This document shows positions 21,083-32,254 of a stretch of 32,557 nucleotides of DNA, one piece after another (the stretch's first letter is position 1; each line of letters starts with the position of its first letter). The notes beneath the pieces are model-generated. The model made no database searches, was not told the origin of the DNA, and was given only the letters and a program-made list of their open reading frames with translations. The stretch covers positions 14,282 to 46,838 of the forward strand of contig MU277732.1 of assembly GCA_022385805.1 (NCBI GenBank), written 5' to 3'. This DNA comes from Pilatotrama ljubarskyi. Taxonomy: Eukaryota; Basidiomycota; Agaricomycetes; Polyporales; Polyporaceae. A program made the position numbers and the translations under genes.

Positions 21083-21318
21083 GAGCGCCAATTACTTTGG
21101 CAGACCGCGCAGACCTTGAGTATACTATTTTATATCGGGCTCTGAGGCCTTGAAGGGCAGAGGCAGCACTGATATTGACGAGCAAATTCTCAATGAAGCT
21201 ACTCAGAAATATCATTTTTACGAATGCTCAGAGCTCGGAAATCAGCACACTTGCATAGATCCTGGCCACTACCGCGTCCATCCTGGTGTGTCTGAACGCG
21301 CGCATGCAGCGCGGCAAC

Positions 21319-21683
21319 NNNNNNNNNNNNNNNNNNNNNNNNNNNNNNNNNNNNNNNNNNNNNNNNNNNNNNNNNNNNNNNNNNNNNNNNNNNNNNNNNN
21401 NNNNNNNNNNNNNNNNNNNNNNNNNNNNNNNNNNNNNNNNNNNNNNNNNNNNNNNNNNNNNNNNNNNNNNNNNNNNNNNNNNNNNNNNNNNNNNNNNNNN
21501 NNNNNNNNNNNNNNNNNNNNNNNNNNNNNNNNNNNNNNNNNNNNNNNNNNNNNNNNNNNNNNNNNNNNNNNNNNNNNNNNNNNNNNNNNNNNNNNNNNNN
21601 NNNNNNNNNNNNNNNNNNNNNNNNNNNNNNNNNNNNNNNNNNNNNNNNNNNNNNNNNNNNNNNNNNNNNNNNNNNNNNNNNNN
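21319..21683. other. Assembly gap (365 N)
   Basis: There are 365 consecutive undetermined bases. The flanks are the structured region on the left and plain sequence on the right. Frames reading through it have no meaning, and the real gap length may differ. Confidence 0.99.
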
Positions 21684-22431
21684 TGTCGACCTCCTCAGGC
21701 GGTATCTCAAGCACTGGTCAAGACTCTCGAAAATCTTTCTGCTCAATGTTTAGAATACACCTCAAAGGTTCAATTCCACCTTTCACTGGACCCTCGCGGG
21801 GCGAGAGGCAGCAATGAACTTGTTTCGATTTCGGTGCCCACATATTCCAGGCGTCTAGAGAATTAACAAATATGTACAAACAAGATTTGGTTCGCAGGCG
21901 TTGCCACTCCCCAGAAACACGAACCGGCGCGTGCAACTCCCTTTGAGAAGGAATTGTCATTCAAGCGCACGTCTCTACGTGGAATCCAACGCAGGCGGCG
22001 TCTGGCCGGCTTTGCGATGCGTTCCACAACGCTCTCCCTCCCCTCCTTTGGTGGCATAACTCTGAAGGTCGAGCAGTTATTACCGATGCTACCCAAGCCT
22101 CGTCCCCCATATCTGAGCAAACGTCCTTTGGTGAGTGCGGTGAACTTGTATCCTGCTTGATCCGCTCACACATCACGGCAGCCAGCGCCCCCGGCTTGAT
22201 AGACGGATATTGTGCTTCCGCTGCGGAAGCCGAGTATCCCAGCGAAGGAACTCAATCTTCTTCCCCAAACCGCGCGGCGGCCCTTCTGGCGTTTGTCCCC
22301 CGCCTCGTTGCTAGCCATATCGATGCCGGGCGGTTTTCATACAACCTTATTCCACAGGCCGTGATAAATGGCAGCCTGCGAGGAGCCGATTCTGTCTTTC
22401 CCCTCTCCCCCTGCCTCAGCGACGGCCCCCC
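21684..22431. other. 5' flank of the helicase-like gene
   Basis: No gene is recognised with confidence. Plus-strand stretches at 21954-22134 and 22190-22400 look weakly protein-like and are separated by a GTGAGT...CGGCAG intron-like segment, so an upstream exon is conceivable. They are not needed for the helicase model, which has its own ATG at 22432. Confidence 0.4.
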
Positions 22432-24240
22432 ATGCCTTCGCTCAACACCCGCAACCTCGTCCCCGGCCTCCCGGGGACTGTCCCGGTCAAGCGCCTTTCT
22501 AGCACAGGCACTGGCTGCGACCAGCTAGTAACGCTGCTTGGCCTGGACAGGGACACGCCGGTTGCGCAAGCGAAGGCGGTGGGAGTGTCGTTGCGGCTCA
22601 CGAAGAAGGGCTCCATTGACGCCATCGCGTTCGCAACAGAGACTCACATAGTCCACGTCGTCGTCGACGGCAACGCTGCCCAGCCCGAGGCAGGCAAGGC
22701 GAGTTTGAGAGGCAGGCTGTCCCGCTTGCTCAGCCATAGCGAGTGCGTTCTCGCGGGGTTCGATGTGGCACGGATCCTCCTTCTGCTCCATCGACAGTTC
22801 GAGCTCCATTCTCAGGGCGTTGAGATCGGTCTGGTTCGCCGCGGGAAATCGAAAGCATCCCCCTCTCCTGGTTCTCTGGCTTGCGACGTGCTGCACGAGA
22901 ACGCTCAAAAGTACCGCATCAACGCCTTGTGGTACGATCACAGCAACGAGAACCTCCACTTGCGCGCGTGGATGACTGCATGGTGAGTGCTCTACATTCA
23001 GAGTGGCCAGCTCATGATCATGCCATCCGCAGCCTGGCGGCGACTCTCCACGCGGACGTCATGTTTGCCGCGAAACTCAAGACGGAAGCGCTTCACGCAT
23101 CTCATCTATCATGCGTGGCTCTCCAGGTTATGAACGTCGAGCTGCTGGAGAATGAGAAGCCTACCCACTACGACAACGACTTTGAACAGGTCGAGCGCAA
23201 CACTCGGGGAGACCTTGTCCTGCACAACTCGCGGTTCAAGACGAGAGTCCGGAGGAGTCAGCAGGTCAGTGGCTCCTGGCCACAGTGGGCATGACCCCGT
23301 TGCTGATAGTCGCGGCATCCGGACAGACCTACATCCAGGTCAACGGAAATGAAGTGCATGCGAACGCCGTCCGCGCGAGAGGCAGAGAGAGTACGTTGCG
23401 GGTGTTCTCCGGCAAGCTGACCAACAAGGTCACAAAGGTCCGCGTCGTCGGACGCGAGGAAGCTACGTCCGCAGAGAGCGCGCGCGACCTGTTCGTCGTG
23501 CGGCTTCTCCAGGGCAACGGTGTCCTGGACCAGTCCCGCTTCGTGCGTCTGGTGTGGTTCCCCAAGAGCGAGGTCACACGAAGAGGAAACAGGGGCCCCG
23601 CTAATGATGAAGAGTTCACGTCGCTCAATCCTTCGCAGCGCCGCGTGGCGGCCGCCATGATCGCGGACGGCGACCCGCTCGTGATAGCGCACGGTGGGTG
23701 ACATCGCAGTGCCATCCCCCTCGTCAGTTCATAAGTCCTATCTCGCAACATACAGGGCCTCCCGGGACGGGTAAGACAAGTACAATAGCCGCCGCGCTCA
23801 AATACTGGGAAGCAGAGAAGGAGCCGGTCTGGGTCGTCGCGCAGTCAAACGTCAGCGTCAAGAGCATCGTGCGCAGCATCATCGAGAAGGGCACAAGCGC
23901 ATGTGTGAGGGAGGTGAAGTGGACGCCAGTGAGCGCGCCGCGCGCGCGGGGAGAACGCCCCTCATCCCTCAATGTTCTGCCGCTGCAGGTCACGCTCGCG
24001 GATGAGTCGCCAGCCTCCTGCTCGCCCTCGCTGCTTGCTGGCATCAGGCCTCCTCCACATCGTACCCTCGGGCTGCGGATGCTCCACGAGGGTTCCAGGA
24101 TGCATCGAGTAGTGGCCCGTTTTTGCCGTCCAGATCTCGACGACACGACGCCCGCAGCAGGCGGTGATAGCTCCCGGAGTGCACTGCCTGCACTCACCGT
24201 GAGCGTACCCGCCCGATCTAAGCACTCATACAAGCAGTAA
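22432..24240 (+). pseudogene. Truncated UPF1-like SF1 helicase
   Basis: Four exons (22432-22982, 23033-23264, 23327-23693, 23756-24240) join in phase to a 544-codon frame, with introns of 50, 62 and 62 nt. Residues 1-260 resemble the N-terminal part of a family of Agaricomycete helicases, with a segment (DAIAFATETHIVHV, LAGFDVARILLLLHRQF) that looks like a 3'-5' exonuclease-type fold, although I cannot place catalytic acids. Then come FTSLNPSQRRVAAAMI (Q-motif-like), the Walker A box GPPGTGKTST at about 384-393 and VVAQSNVSVKSIVRSI, which corresponds to motif Ia. After about residue 430 the frame stays open but becomes low in complexity, and no Walker B (DE box) or motifs III-VI can be found downstream. 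A helicase without these cannot hydrolyse ATP productively. I therefore read it as a truncated gene fused to unrelated sequence. ATP binding alone remains possible. Confidence 0.65.
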
Positions 24241-27200
24241 GTAATGCTTCGTCCTTTCACCCGCTGTCTCCTGATCCCGAGCTACCTCGCAGTTCCGCAC
24301 GTGCGAAGACCGCTTCCTCCAACGACGCGCCGCCTGTCCATGACTCTGACATGCGGTACATGCATCCGTGTCGGTACATCCCGAACGCCTCGCCGAGATT
24401 CGTCGTGGTGTGCATGCCGCCTCCAGAAATGCCGTGCAAGCTAAGCAACTACCGCTACGCGTAGCCCTGCTGCTCGTGGCGTATGCGACATATGTCAGGA
24501 CGTAGGTGAGTTCTATTCTACGACGAGAGTTCTACGGTAGGCTCTACCCTGCCGTGTACAGTACGTATGCTCGGCCGAGTGCTCGAGGGCTCGCAGCAAG
24601 GCCTGACTGGGCGATCCACTGGACTCGTTGACGGTCGCGCCTTTGCCGTCGACACTCAGCCGTGTACTCCGGGAGCGGTTTGAGGGAGTTGCTCGCTGTC
24701 TGGTGAGTGTATCATTGGTAAAGTCTTGAATGCGTGTACAGGGATCGGCGGCACTGTACGCAGCGTCTTCTGCAAGCGTCGGTGGCGTGCTCGAGAGGGA
24801 ACTGCGAGGGATGCGCGCTCTATTGCGCGGTAGGGACAATGGCTTAGCAGGTGCGTACGCTCGCGCGAACATGTACATACCACTGTGGATACTGCACCAA
24901 AGAATTGCTGATACCACGAGCGAGTCAGAGACACCTGCGTGCTGTACGGCATGTGTGAGTCTGCTTCCGAGGCGGTGTGCTGTGAGGGATGTGGCATCAT
25001 CATCGTGAGCAGTCCCAGGCTCGTGGATTCAAGCTGGTACTCACGCAATGCTCCATACCAGACACCGAGAGACATGCACCTGTCGGCTGCTGGAGATGCT
25101 ACATTGCAAGCGCGGTGTCCAGCTGTCTGCTGGGGTACGGAACACGGAGAGAGGAGGTTTGAGAAGGCACGCCGCACCGCGTGACCGTGTACAACACTCA
25201 CCACAGAAAGCACGCCGGATGGCAAGCGGACGCACGTCTTTGCGGAGACCACACCGCAGTATACGAGATGGGCATGGATAAGAGGTGTGCGCAAGCTCGA
25301 GATGGGTTCATCGCGGGGATAAAGGTTGGAAGAGATGATGTGACAAGGCCCGATAGCTGACAACGCGTGTAGTACCCCCCAGGTTCACGGATCGTACTCG
25401 CGTCCGCATCACGCTTTTCGGCTGCCCATCTCTCGATACACGGACCACCATCGTGTGCAGCTGCTGTTTCACCCGTACGTCTGTAAATTTCATGAGACCG
25501 TCCCGAGCCGAGTACCAACCCTTTGCGCCCGCTGTCTGCATGCATCTCATCGTGACGGCATGCGGTCTGCCCATCGGACTCGCCTTGTGCTACTGTCTCG
25601 GCCGCAGGCATGCATACTATCTGAATTCGCATTCGCACAGTCCAAGCCGTGCAACCATCTGTGATAGCTCCTCAGCGGCTGAAGCCGCCGCGCTGTGCGC
25701 TGAGGCTCGTGATGCAGATGCGCTCACGAAGGCGAGGAGGAAGACTTGGGGATGTGCTATCTGCCATCCTTGTAATTCGGTGCACGCACGCACGGGCCCT
25801 GGAGTGCAGCTCGGCAGCTCCAGCGGACGGACTTCCTGTCCTCGTGATCTCGATCCACTCATGGTACACAACCTTGTTCCGGTAGCGGTCGTCTCTCTGC
25901 TTCCACAGCAGCACTGTGAGCTCTACATACTATGTTCCTTGCACATGCACGTCTCATCTCACTAAATATATTTCGTTTCATACCGCTCGGTCGGCCGGGT
26001 ATCCTTTGGACTACTGTCCGATGCCCGAGGCCATGCTGCGAGGTCAAGACCATATAATATGTCTGCTGTCATGTTGCCTGCACCAGCCCATAGCGTCTGC
26101 AAGAACGGCCCATGCCCGAGCAAGCCGCCTCGATGCTCGCCTATGATCTCCCGACGTCGCGGAGAAAGGGTCGCACACTTCTCGCAGGCTGGCACATGAG
26201 CGCGAGGACTGAGCCTGAGCGAAGAAGCACTTTAGCCAGTCGTACGCACCGAATTTGCCTTGTCAAGTGCAGGCCGCTCACGTCACCGTCCGAACAGAGC
26301 CATGCTAATACTATTGCTGGTCGGTCGCAGCAGGTGATCGCCGCCCAGGGCTGCTGTGTTGCAGATGTCAGTCAGGACCGTGACTCGGCTTCACTGCGGA
26401 AGAGCCGCTGAGCTTCCAGCCACTGCGGCCATTCTTGCATGACCCGCTGGGCGGTGGACACATCACGGACCCACATCCACTTGTGCCCGGGGTCTCACAG
26501 TGTACGATCGGCAGCAAATAGACACGCACAGCCGCCAAACGCAGTAGAAACCGAAGGCTCACTGGCAGCGTGAACCTGTGTGCGCTGGTCGGGACGTTAC
26601 TCGGACTACGCAGATCCTGGGGAGAGATCTTGTCGGCCGCACCAGCTTGGCAGGTACTAGATCAGAATTGAGCTTATTATTTCTAAATGCAGAGATTCGG
26701 GGAGGAGTACGGCGGCTACGCGAGTGACCGGCGATGAGCAAGGAGGCGAGAATGCTCCGGAGCAGTGTGATGCCTCCTTCCTGGGAGAGTGACGTCCCCA
26801 GAGTAGTGCACGGAGAGTGTACTACCACGATGGCGATAATGACTTGCATTTCGTCGTGCATTGGTCTGGAGTGAGCCGAGGGCCTACATATCGCCTCGCC
26901 GGAGCCTGGTCAGCGGGATGCTGCATGCCGGCCTGAAATATCGCAGAGGGCGAACGAAATATCCCATGTCGGACGCGAGCTTCGTGCGTCAATGATGATC
27001 GCGCTCTAATTCAATACGAGCACGCGTTCATTCCTCGCCGTAACTGCAATACAAGGTAGCCGAGATGTCAGCCGCTGCAAAAAGCGTTGTGCACGAGAAC
27101 CGGTACTGATAGTCGCACCGCTGCACTCGAGCGACTCTTGATAGTGGCTCGAGTCGGGACTGAATCTCCTCGCATTGTCGCCGTGGCGCACATTGGAGGC

Positions 27201-27628
27201 TACGGGACACCTTGACGTATCCGGATGGGCGTGGGCGAGACACTATTCAGCTCTAGGCATGGAAGCCCGAGCATCCAGCTTTGATGTACTCGCATCCCCC
27301 ACTGCGGCTGCCCGTTGAAACAGGAACGATTTTGCAGCGAGCCTTAGCGGAAGGACTCGATCCTTATTCCAGCGAAACCTTAGCATGCGGCGCTCGGGGT
27401 CGTTCGCTCTCGGCGTTCTCATGCGACTGCTTCGGGCGCAGGGATATCCGAATGGCGAAGAGGTCAGCATCCCAGTGGCAAAGTTGCTCGGACAATCCGA
27501 GCTCGATTCTGTAGGACATGTGGTAAGCTTGGAGACATGCGATGCAGGTCGAGAGTATATCTCCACCAGACAACTTGGTGTTGCTCGACCACGCCTGCGC
27601 CGTCCAAACATCCTCGCATCGTCTTGAC
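24241..27628. other. Unrecognised 3.4-kb region
   Basis: No gene can be supported. Many open frames of 60-235 codons overlap on both strands (for example 24656-25363 minus and 25453-25965 plus), but they lack conserved motifs, agreeing splice sites or consistent composition. If the helicase was once complete, its missing C-terminal half would be expected here, and I do not see it on either strand. The region may be old mobile DNA. Confidence 0.45.
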
Positions 27629-28533
27629 ATGTTTGCGCCGTTGCTGTTCATTCAGTTCACACCTCAACCTTGTCCCACTCAGGATGTCGCTCTCGGGTGC
27701 CATCGCGACCGTGTCCGCTCCGAGATGCGATCCAAGCTAGATGGAACACTCGGTGAGTACTAGGCTGAGCGTCAGCGGCGGGACCGTGCGTGCTAACACT
27801 GCACGACATTCCAGCCGAGCTCACCGGCATCCCTCACGCACACATGAGCTACACGACGGACACATACGCTCGACTCGTCGTCATCCGCTACGGGTGGAAA
27901 CTCGTCGGGTGGCCGAAGAGCGTCCCCTTCCGCAACTTCAGCAAGGTCAGGGGTGGGGCGACTCCGTTCCTGAAGCTCCGCTTCCTGTGGAACGGCGGTA
28001 AGCTCAAGTTCATAGCGGCCACACGCGAGGACCTCGCCAACGCCGCGCGCGACCCAAAGACGGTGCACCCGTGTCCGGCGCAGCTCGAAGGAGTGACTGA
28101 ATCAGGAGACGACTCGGAGGAGAATCGGAACGAGGACGATATGGAGGAGGAGGAGGCGGTCGCCAGTGCACATGTAGCCCCGCTCGTTCTGCGCCCGAGC
28201 GACCTCAGCGTCATCGGTGTCCACCCTGTGTCGACTCGGCCTGCACCCAGCGAGCGTTGTCGTCGTCGTCAGCGCATAGACACGAAGCGCGCTCGCCGTC
28301 GTCCCAAGACGAACCCGGAAAACCGCCCACCCCGCCACCCTAAGCCGGGCGTGAAGAGTCGTCAGTGCGTCCTCTCAGAGGACGAGGACGGCGGCGCGGG
28401 ACCCACCCCAAAGCGTGCGAAGTACACGGCAACGGACGAGCCCATCGAGGAGTTCATCCTCGGTGACATGACCGACGCGGCGAGTGCAGCGGACACGGAC
28501 GAGATCGAGTCGGCATCGGGGGACTGGCCGTGA
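27629..28533 (+). CDS. Uncharacterised basidiomycete protein, YGWxLVGWP motif
   Basis: Exons 27629-27752 and 27815-28533 flank a 62-nt intron (GTGAGT, branch-like GCTAACA, CCAG) and join in phase to 280 residues. The N-terminal half contains LTGIPHAHMSY followed by VIRYGWKLVGWPKSVPF and a final LRFLWNGGKLKFI. I recall this arrangement from many uncharacterised Agaricomycete proteins in which a conserved GWP motif precedes a short helical block, but no biochemical role is known to me. After about residue 115 the protein becomes low in complexity, with an acidic run (DDSEENRNEDDMEEEE), a strongly basic stretch (KRARRRPKTN) that could act as a nuclear localisation signal, and an acidic tail. A chromatin or nuclear role would fit but is inference. 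The ATG at 27629 is the nearest in frame. One at 27536 or an additional 5' exon is possible. Confidence 0.6.
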
Positions 28534-29033
28534 TTCGGAGGTGTGGCAGGTGCTATTGGTCTCGGTGTTTTGTCTTTTGGACACGCATAGTTGTTGGGTG
28601 TCGTCTTGAGCTTGTACCCATGCTGTAGATACACTCTCCTTCAAGTTGTCCGCAAACGGATCGGGAAACCGCCTCAAGCCTGAGAGCAGGTGCACCATAT
28701 AGACACTCAGGCAAACGGTCGCCCGCGTGAACGGACTCGCCGCTGCATGTTCGAACGGAGGTTCCTGGGCTCATACTGAGTGCTGAGCATCGGCCGGCGG
28801 CCACACCGTCGTCCGATCCGCCAGATCTTGGGGCCGCCGGAGCGGAGAATCGCGCAGCTGCAGGAGCGCGCACGGCGACGATCGCGGACGCGAACAGCAG
28901 TTTTCTTCTGGGTGTCGCGGGCTTCGCCAACTCGAGCGCCGCCGCTCCTGGATTCTTCCATCTTCTTCCCCTCCTCCTCCCGTGCTCGCCCATCCTCCCA
29001 CCTCCCGCCCTCGTCCTGTCAATTCGACGCCAA
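28534..29033. other. GC-rich spacer, unresolved
   Basis: This is the 3' flank of the preceding gene and the start of a GC-rich tract. A plus-strand frame at 28790-29030 looks weakly protein-like (Ala-rich) and leads to a GTGAGC donor-like site at 29037. I cannot establish a start codon. Confidence 0.35.
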
Positions 29034-30223
29034 TTGTGAGCATCATCCATCCATTTCAGCGGGCCTGCTGCGACGTACTCACCGTCCCGCCCGCCGCGGT
29101 GTTGCCAGAAATTCCTCGAGGATGCGCATGCCGCCCGTTTGCACTTCGCGCTGCTGGAGACCGGCGGAGTGTCGTCGCGTCGGTCGCTCCTGCTGGAGCC
29201 ACTCTTCTCGTCGTTCAAACAGCGACTGGGACAGACGACTTGGCTGCAGCTCACGAGCCGGCGGCTTGTTACATCAATCCCCGACAGCTCAGGTGAGTAT
29301 CTAGCCAATCTCCCGGACACGATGCTACGTACCTGACGTGTCGATGTAGCTCCGAGGACGTTCCAGACGAGATACTTGCAGGAGCATCCCCGAGGCTTGC
29401 AGCGTGGACCCGGCGGTGTCGGTCGCAGGTGTGCAACACCCTCCGACGGGCGGACTTGGGACTGACCGCGTTCACCAGCGGCGTACTAGTAGCGGCGCGA
29501 GGATCCCCGCGCTTCCGCTGTCATCTGAACGGTGAGTATCCTCCCAGTCACTGGAATGCGATGATGGCGTCCGCCGACATTACCACATTTGCCCTCCCGC
29601 CGTCGCTCCGACGCTGGAGACGCCCGGCGGCTACACGTCATCGAAGTCTTGTGCTGGGCATCGCGCTAACGCCATTGTCAGCACGGTTGTAGTTCCGCGT
29701 CGTCGAGAGCCCGCATGTCGTGTCGTTTGAATCACGGCCGGTCCGTGGACGGCTCCTCAGTGCGTCCCGATCGTGACGCACCCTTCTACGCGTGCCAACT
29801 CAAGCTTAGCGGCTCGAATCTCGAGTTGTCGATCCTCCTGCGACGTGAAAAACGCCCTTTCATTCCGGTGGTGCCAAACCAAGTGAGTAGACAGTCAGAA
29901 CAGTGCACATGTGTTGAATACCCACCTGATACGTGCACGCAGAAGCGTCTCAGGCGGCCAACCCGCGCGAACTCCCCGGCACCGGAGCCGCTTGGAAGGT
30001 TGAGCTTGGCGGCGGCCATTGCAGGGGCGCGATGGCCCCCGGCGAGTCGATACGAGCTCCGACGGCTGGACGGGCGTGGGCTGCGAGCCTCGCGATTCGG
30101 GAGTCAGCGCTGCGGCTGGAACGGTGAGCGATGTCAGTTATGAGCATGCCCGCCGTTCACTGATGTCGCCGCGCACGCACCATCCTCACCGAGCTCCCGA
30201 TGGCATCTGCTCGCCGGCGGTAC

Positions 30224-30258
<35 letters not shown>

Positions 30259-30645
30259 CGGGGGGTCGGCAATCGGGCTCGCCAGCCTCGAGTGACACGG
30301 GGCATCGGGACGCGCTGCTGCTGGCTCCTGGACGGGTCCAAGCCGGTGAGCGACGACGCACGTTTGCGCCACTGGATTGCGCTTTCACCTTGCACTGCGA
30401 GGTGTCTGTCCGCTTGCGACGTCCACGGGCAAGTGACGCGTCGCAGGTTTGAGGTGAGCACAACGCCGGCGCTTTGCGACAGGCTTTCACTGACCTGATC
30501 CGTGCATGCGAAGGCGTCCGGCGGGATGGCCTACGTGCGGGGGAGTCCACAGCGAAGGACGGACTTGAAGAGTGAATTCGGCGGTTCTGTGCGTACGTAC
30601 GAGACACCCTCCGGCGGACTGATATGGCCTCGGATGGTGAGACGG
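29034..30645 (+). other. Candidate multi-exon gene, not resolved
   Basis: Several plus-strand segments look like exons ending in strong GTGAG donors (29296, 29532, 29883, 30124, 30346, 30640). One pair joins in phase: a frame ending ACYINPRQL runs over a 53-nt intron into SSEDVPDEILAGASPRL and on to RFRCHLN before the next donor. Further downstream a segment with GTGAAWKVELGGGHCRGAM and another beginning ASGGMAYVRGSPQRRTD behave similarly. I do not recognise the protein and cannot connect all segments without stops, so this is either a real gene whose model I cannot finish, or a decayed one. Confidence 0.28.
30226..30257 (+). repeat. (GA)16 microsatellite
   Basis: There are sixteen uninterrupted GA units. 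The run lies between two candidate exons, most likely in an intron or non-coding DNA. Such runs vary in length between strains and alleles. Confidence 0.95.
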
Positions 30646-31783
30646 GCGGACGGGCGATGCGAGAGCCTGCGGGCTTGCCCACGCTGAAACTCGAGCGGTG
30701 AGTGCTGCTCGTCCCGACACGATAGGGCGGGTCCACTGATACCAACACACGCGCGAGCTCGTTGTCGTCGACGGATGGACGGGCTCGCGCAGAATCATCA
30801 GGCACACGCTATCCCGTGCCGGGCATTCAAATAGTACAGTATTCATCCACGGAGAACTACCATACACGACTTGGCCGGTGGCGTGCAGAATTCACGTCTG
30901 CACGTCCAAGCCGGCTTGACAAACTTGGGCTACGCCAGCGAGCACATGCTTGGATCGCGCGGGCGCGCACACATCCCTCCTGTACATCCCGGTGCAGGGC
31001 TCTAGGACGCGGCGGCGCCATTCGTGAACGCAGGCCAGTGGCGAACGGGCTCATGCGGGCCGAGAACCCGCACAGCGATGGTACGCAGTGCGCACATCGT
31101 GCCGCTGCCGTTGCCGTTGCCGTTGTACGACGCTCCGGCCTTGGGCTTCTGCTTGCGCCGCGAAAGGTCGCTGGTCTGCACAGCTTCAGTGTGCGGGCCG
31201 GCGGTATGTACCTAGAACGATAGCGGCGATGAGCCCGACAAAACACTGGAGCGGCGGGAGCAGTGCTTGTCTGGCGCGCAGTGGAGTCGAGACAAGAGCT
31301 ACGGGTCGAGAAAGGTGAGCACGGATGCGATTGGGGCACGGCGAGGACAATTAAACTCACCAGACTGGCTCGTATGCAGCTCTTCAGGGGTTCACTCGTC
31401 CGGCGAGCGCAGGCGACTGCGGTGCCAGATATCGTGGGCAGCCCGACGGCAGGGGGTCGTCTCTGCTCGGGGGAGGAGAGTGGCCGCTCTGGGGGACTCT
31501 GCGCGTGGGGTCTCGTACCTGCGATAGTGCCAAGGGACGCGGTGCTTGACCGGTGGGGCGTGAGACACGGCAGGATATGGGACGAACACATCAAGACGAC
31601 TCGAGGGGCGGGGCGGCGAGCAGAACGTTCAGACTCGGCTGGGTTACTCACCGCCACCTTCTGTGCGCCGTTGAGCAGCGCGGGCTCGGTTCTGCGAGGG
31701 CACGCAGCTGTGAGGGAGCGCTATGCGCGTTGCGTGCTTGGTCCGCATTGAATGTGCTGCAGACGTGAGCTGCGGTCGGACGG
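30646..31783. other. GC-rich region, nothing recognised
   Basis: Both strands carry long open frames (up to 266 codons at 30857-31657, minus). These are typical of GC-rich random sequence and have no conserved motif. One more donor-like GTGAGC lies at 31313. Confidence 0.4.
31101..31124 (+). repeat. GCCGTT hexanucleotide repeat
   Basis: There are four tandem hexamers, the first with one change (GCCGCT, then three GCCGTT). On the plus strand it would read as alternating Pro-Leu or Ala-Val, depending on frame. It is short and probably a minor microsatellite. Confidence 0.85.
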
Positions 31784-32254
31784 TTATGATGCAGGAAGTG
31801 GAGAGGACGTACGTGCTCGACAGGAACCGGCGCGCGGAGATGCTGCGAACGAGACGGTGTGGACGAAGGAGCACCATGGCAAACTAGTCGCAAATACACT
31901 ACCTATCTCCTGGATTCGTTCTATGGCGACGACTCGGTGCGAGCGCGGTGCCGGGCGGTGGGCGGGAACTTGGTGGGAGAGTGCAGCGGAGCGAGAGCGC
32001 GGGAGAGCGAGAGCGCGGCGGAGCAAGAGAAGTGTGCGGACGCAGGCGGACGGGCGGTGGAGGAGCGATCGTGGGCAGAGGCTCGAGGACCATGCATGCG
32101 GAGAGCACCAGGTCGAGGGGAGACGCAGGTGCGAGGGCAGACGATCGAGCTTCTGCGGGCGGACGACGTCCGAGATGCGTTCTGCGTGCACGCCGACATG
32201 GCGGCGGGGGTTGAATACGGAGGCGGGGAGGTGGGAAGAGGAAGAGGACGCCAT
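31784..32254 (-). pseudogene. RPC40 start fused to unrelated frame
   Basis: The ATG and first 30 codons of RPC40 ([10 protein letters not shown] ... ERISDV) are repeated here with their upstream region. At 32164 the homology stops. The frame continues for about 125 codons of Arg/Ser/Pro-rich sequence unrelated to the polymerase subunit, ending at 31784. If the copied upstream region carries the RPC40 promoter, a chimeric 156-residue product could be expressed. It would lack every functional part of RPAC1. I regard it as a duplication by-product unless transcript data show otherwise. Confidence 0.7.

Noticed and set aside
21150..21866. Open frames spanning the N gap
   Set aside because: They are artefacts of translating undetermined bases.
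24656..25363. A 235-codon minus-strand gene
   Set aside because: It is Ser/Arg/His-rich without motifs, overlaps comparable frames on the other strand and has no sensible splice context.
30857..31657. A 266-codon minus-strand gene
   Set aside because: It is Arg/Pro/Ser-rich and includes the translated GCCGTT microsatellite. It is probably a shadow frame in GC-rich DNA.
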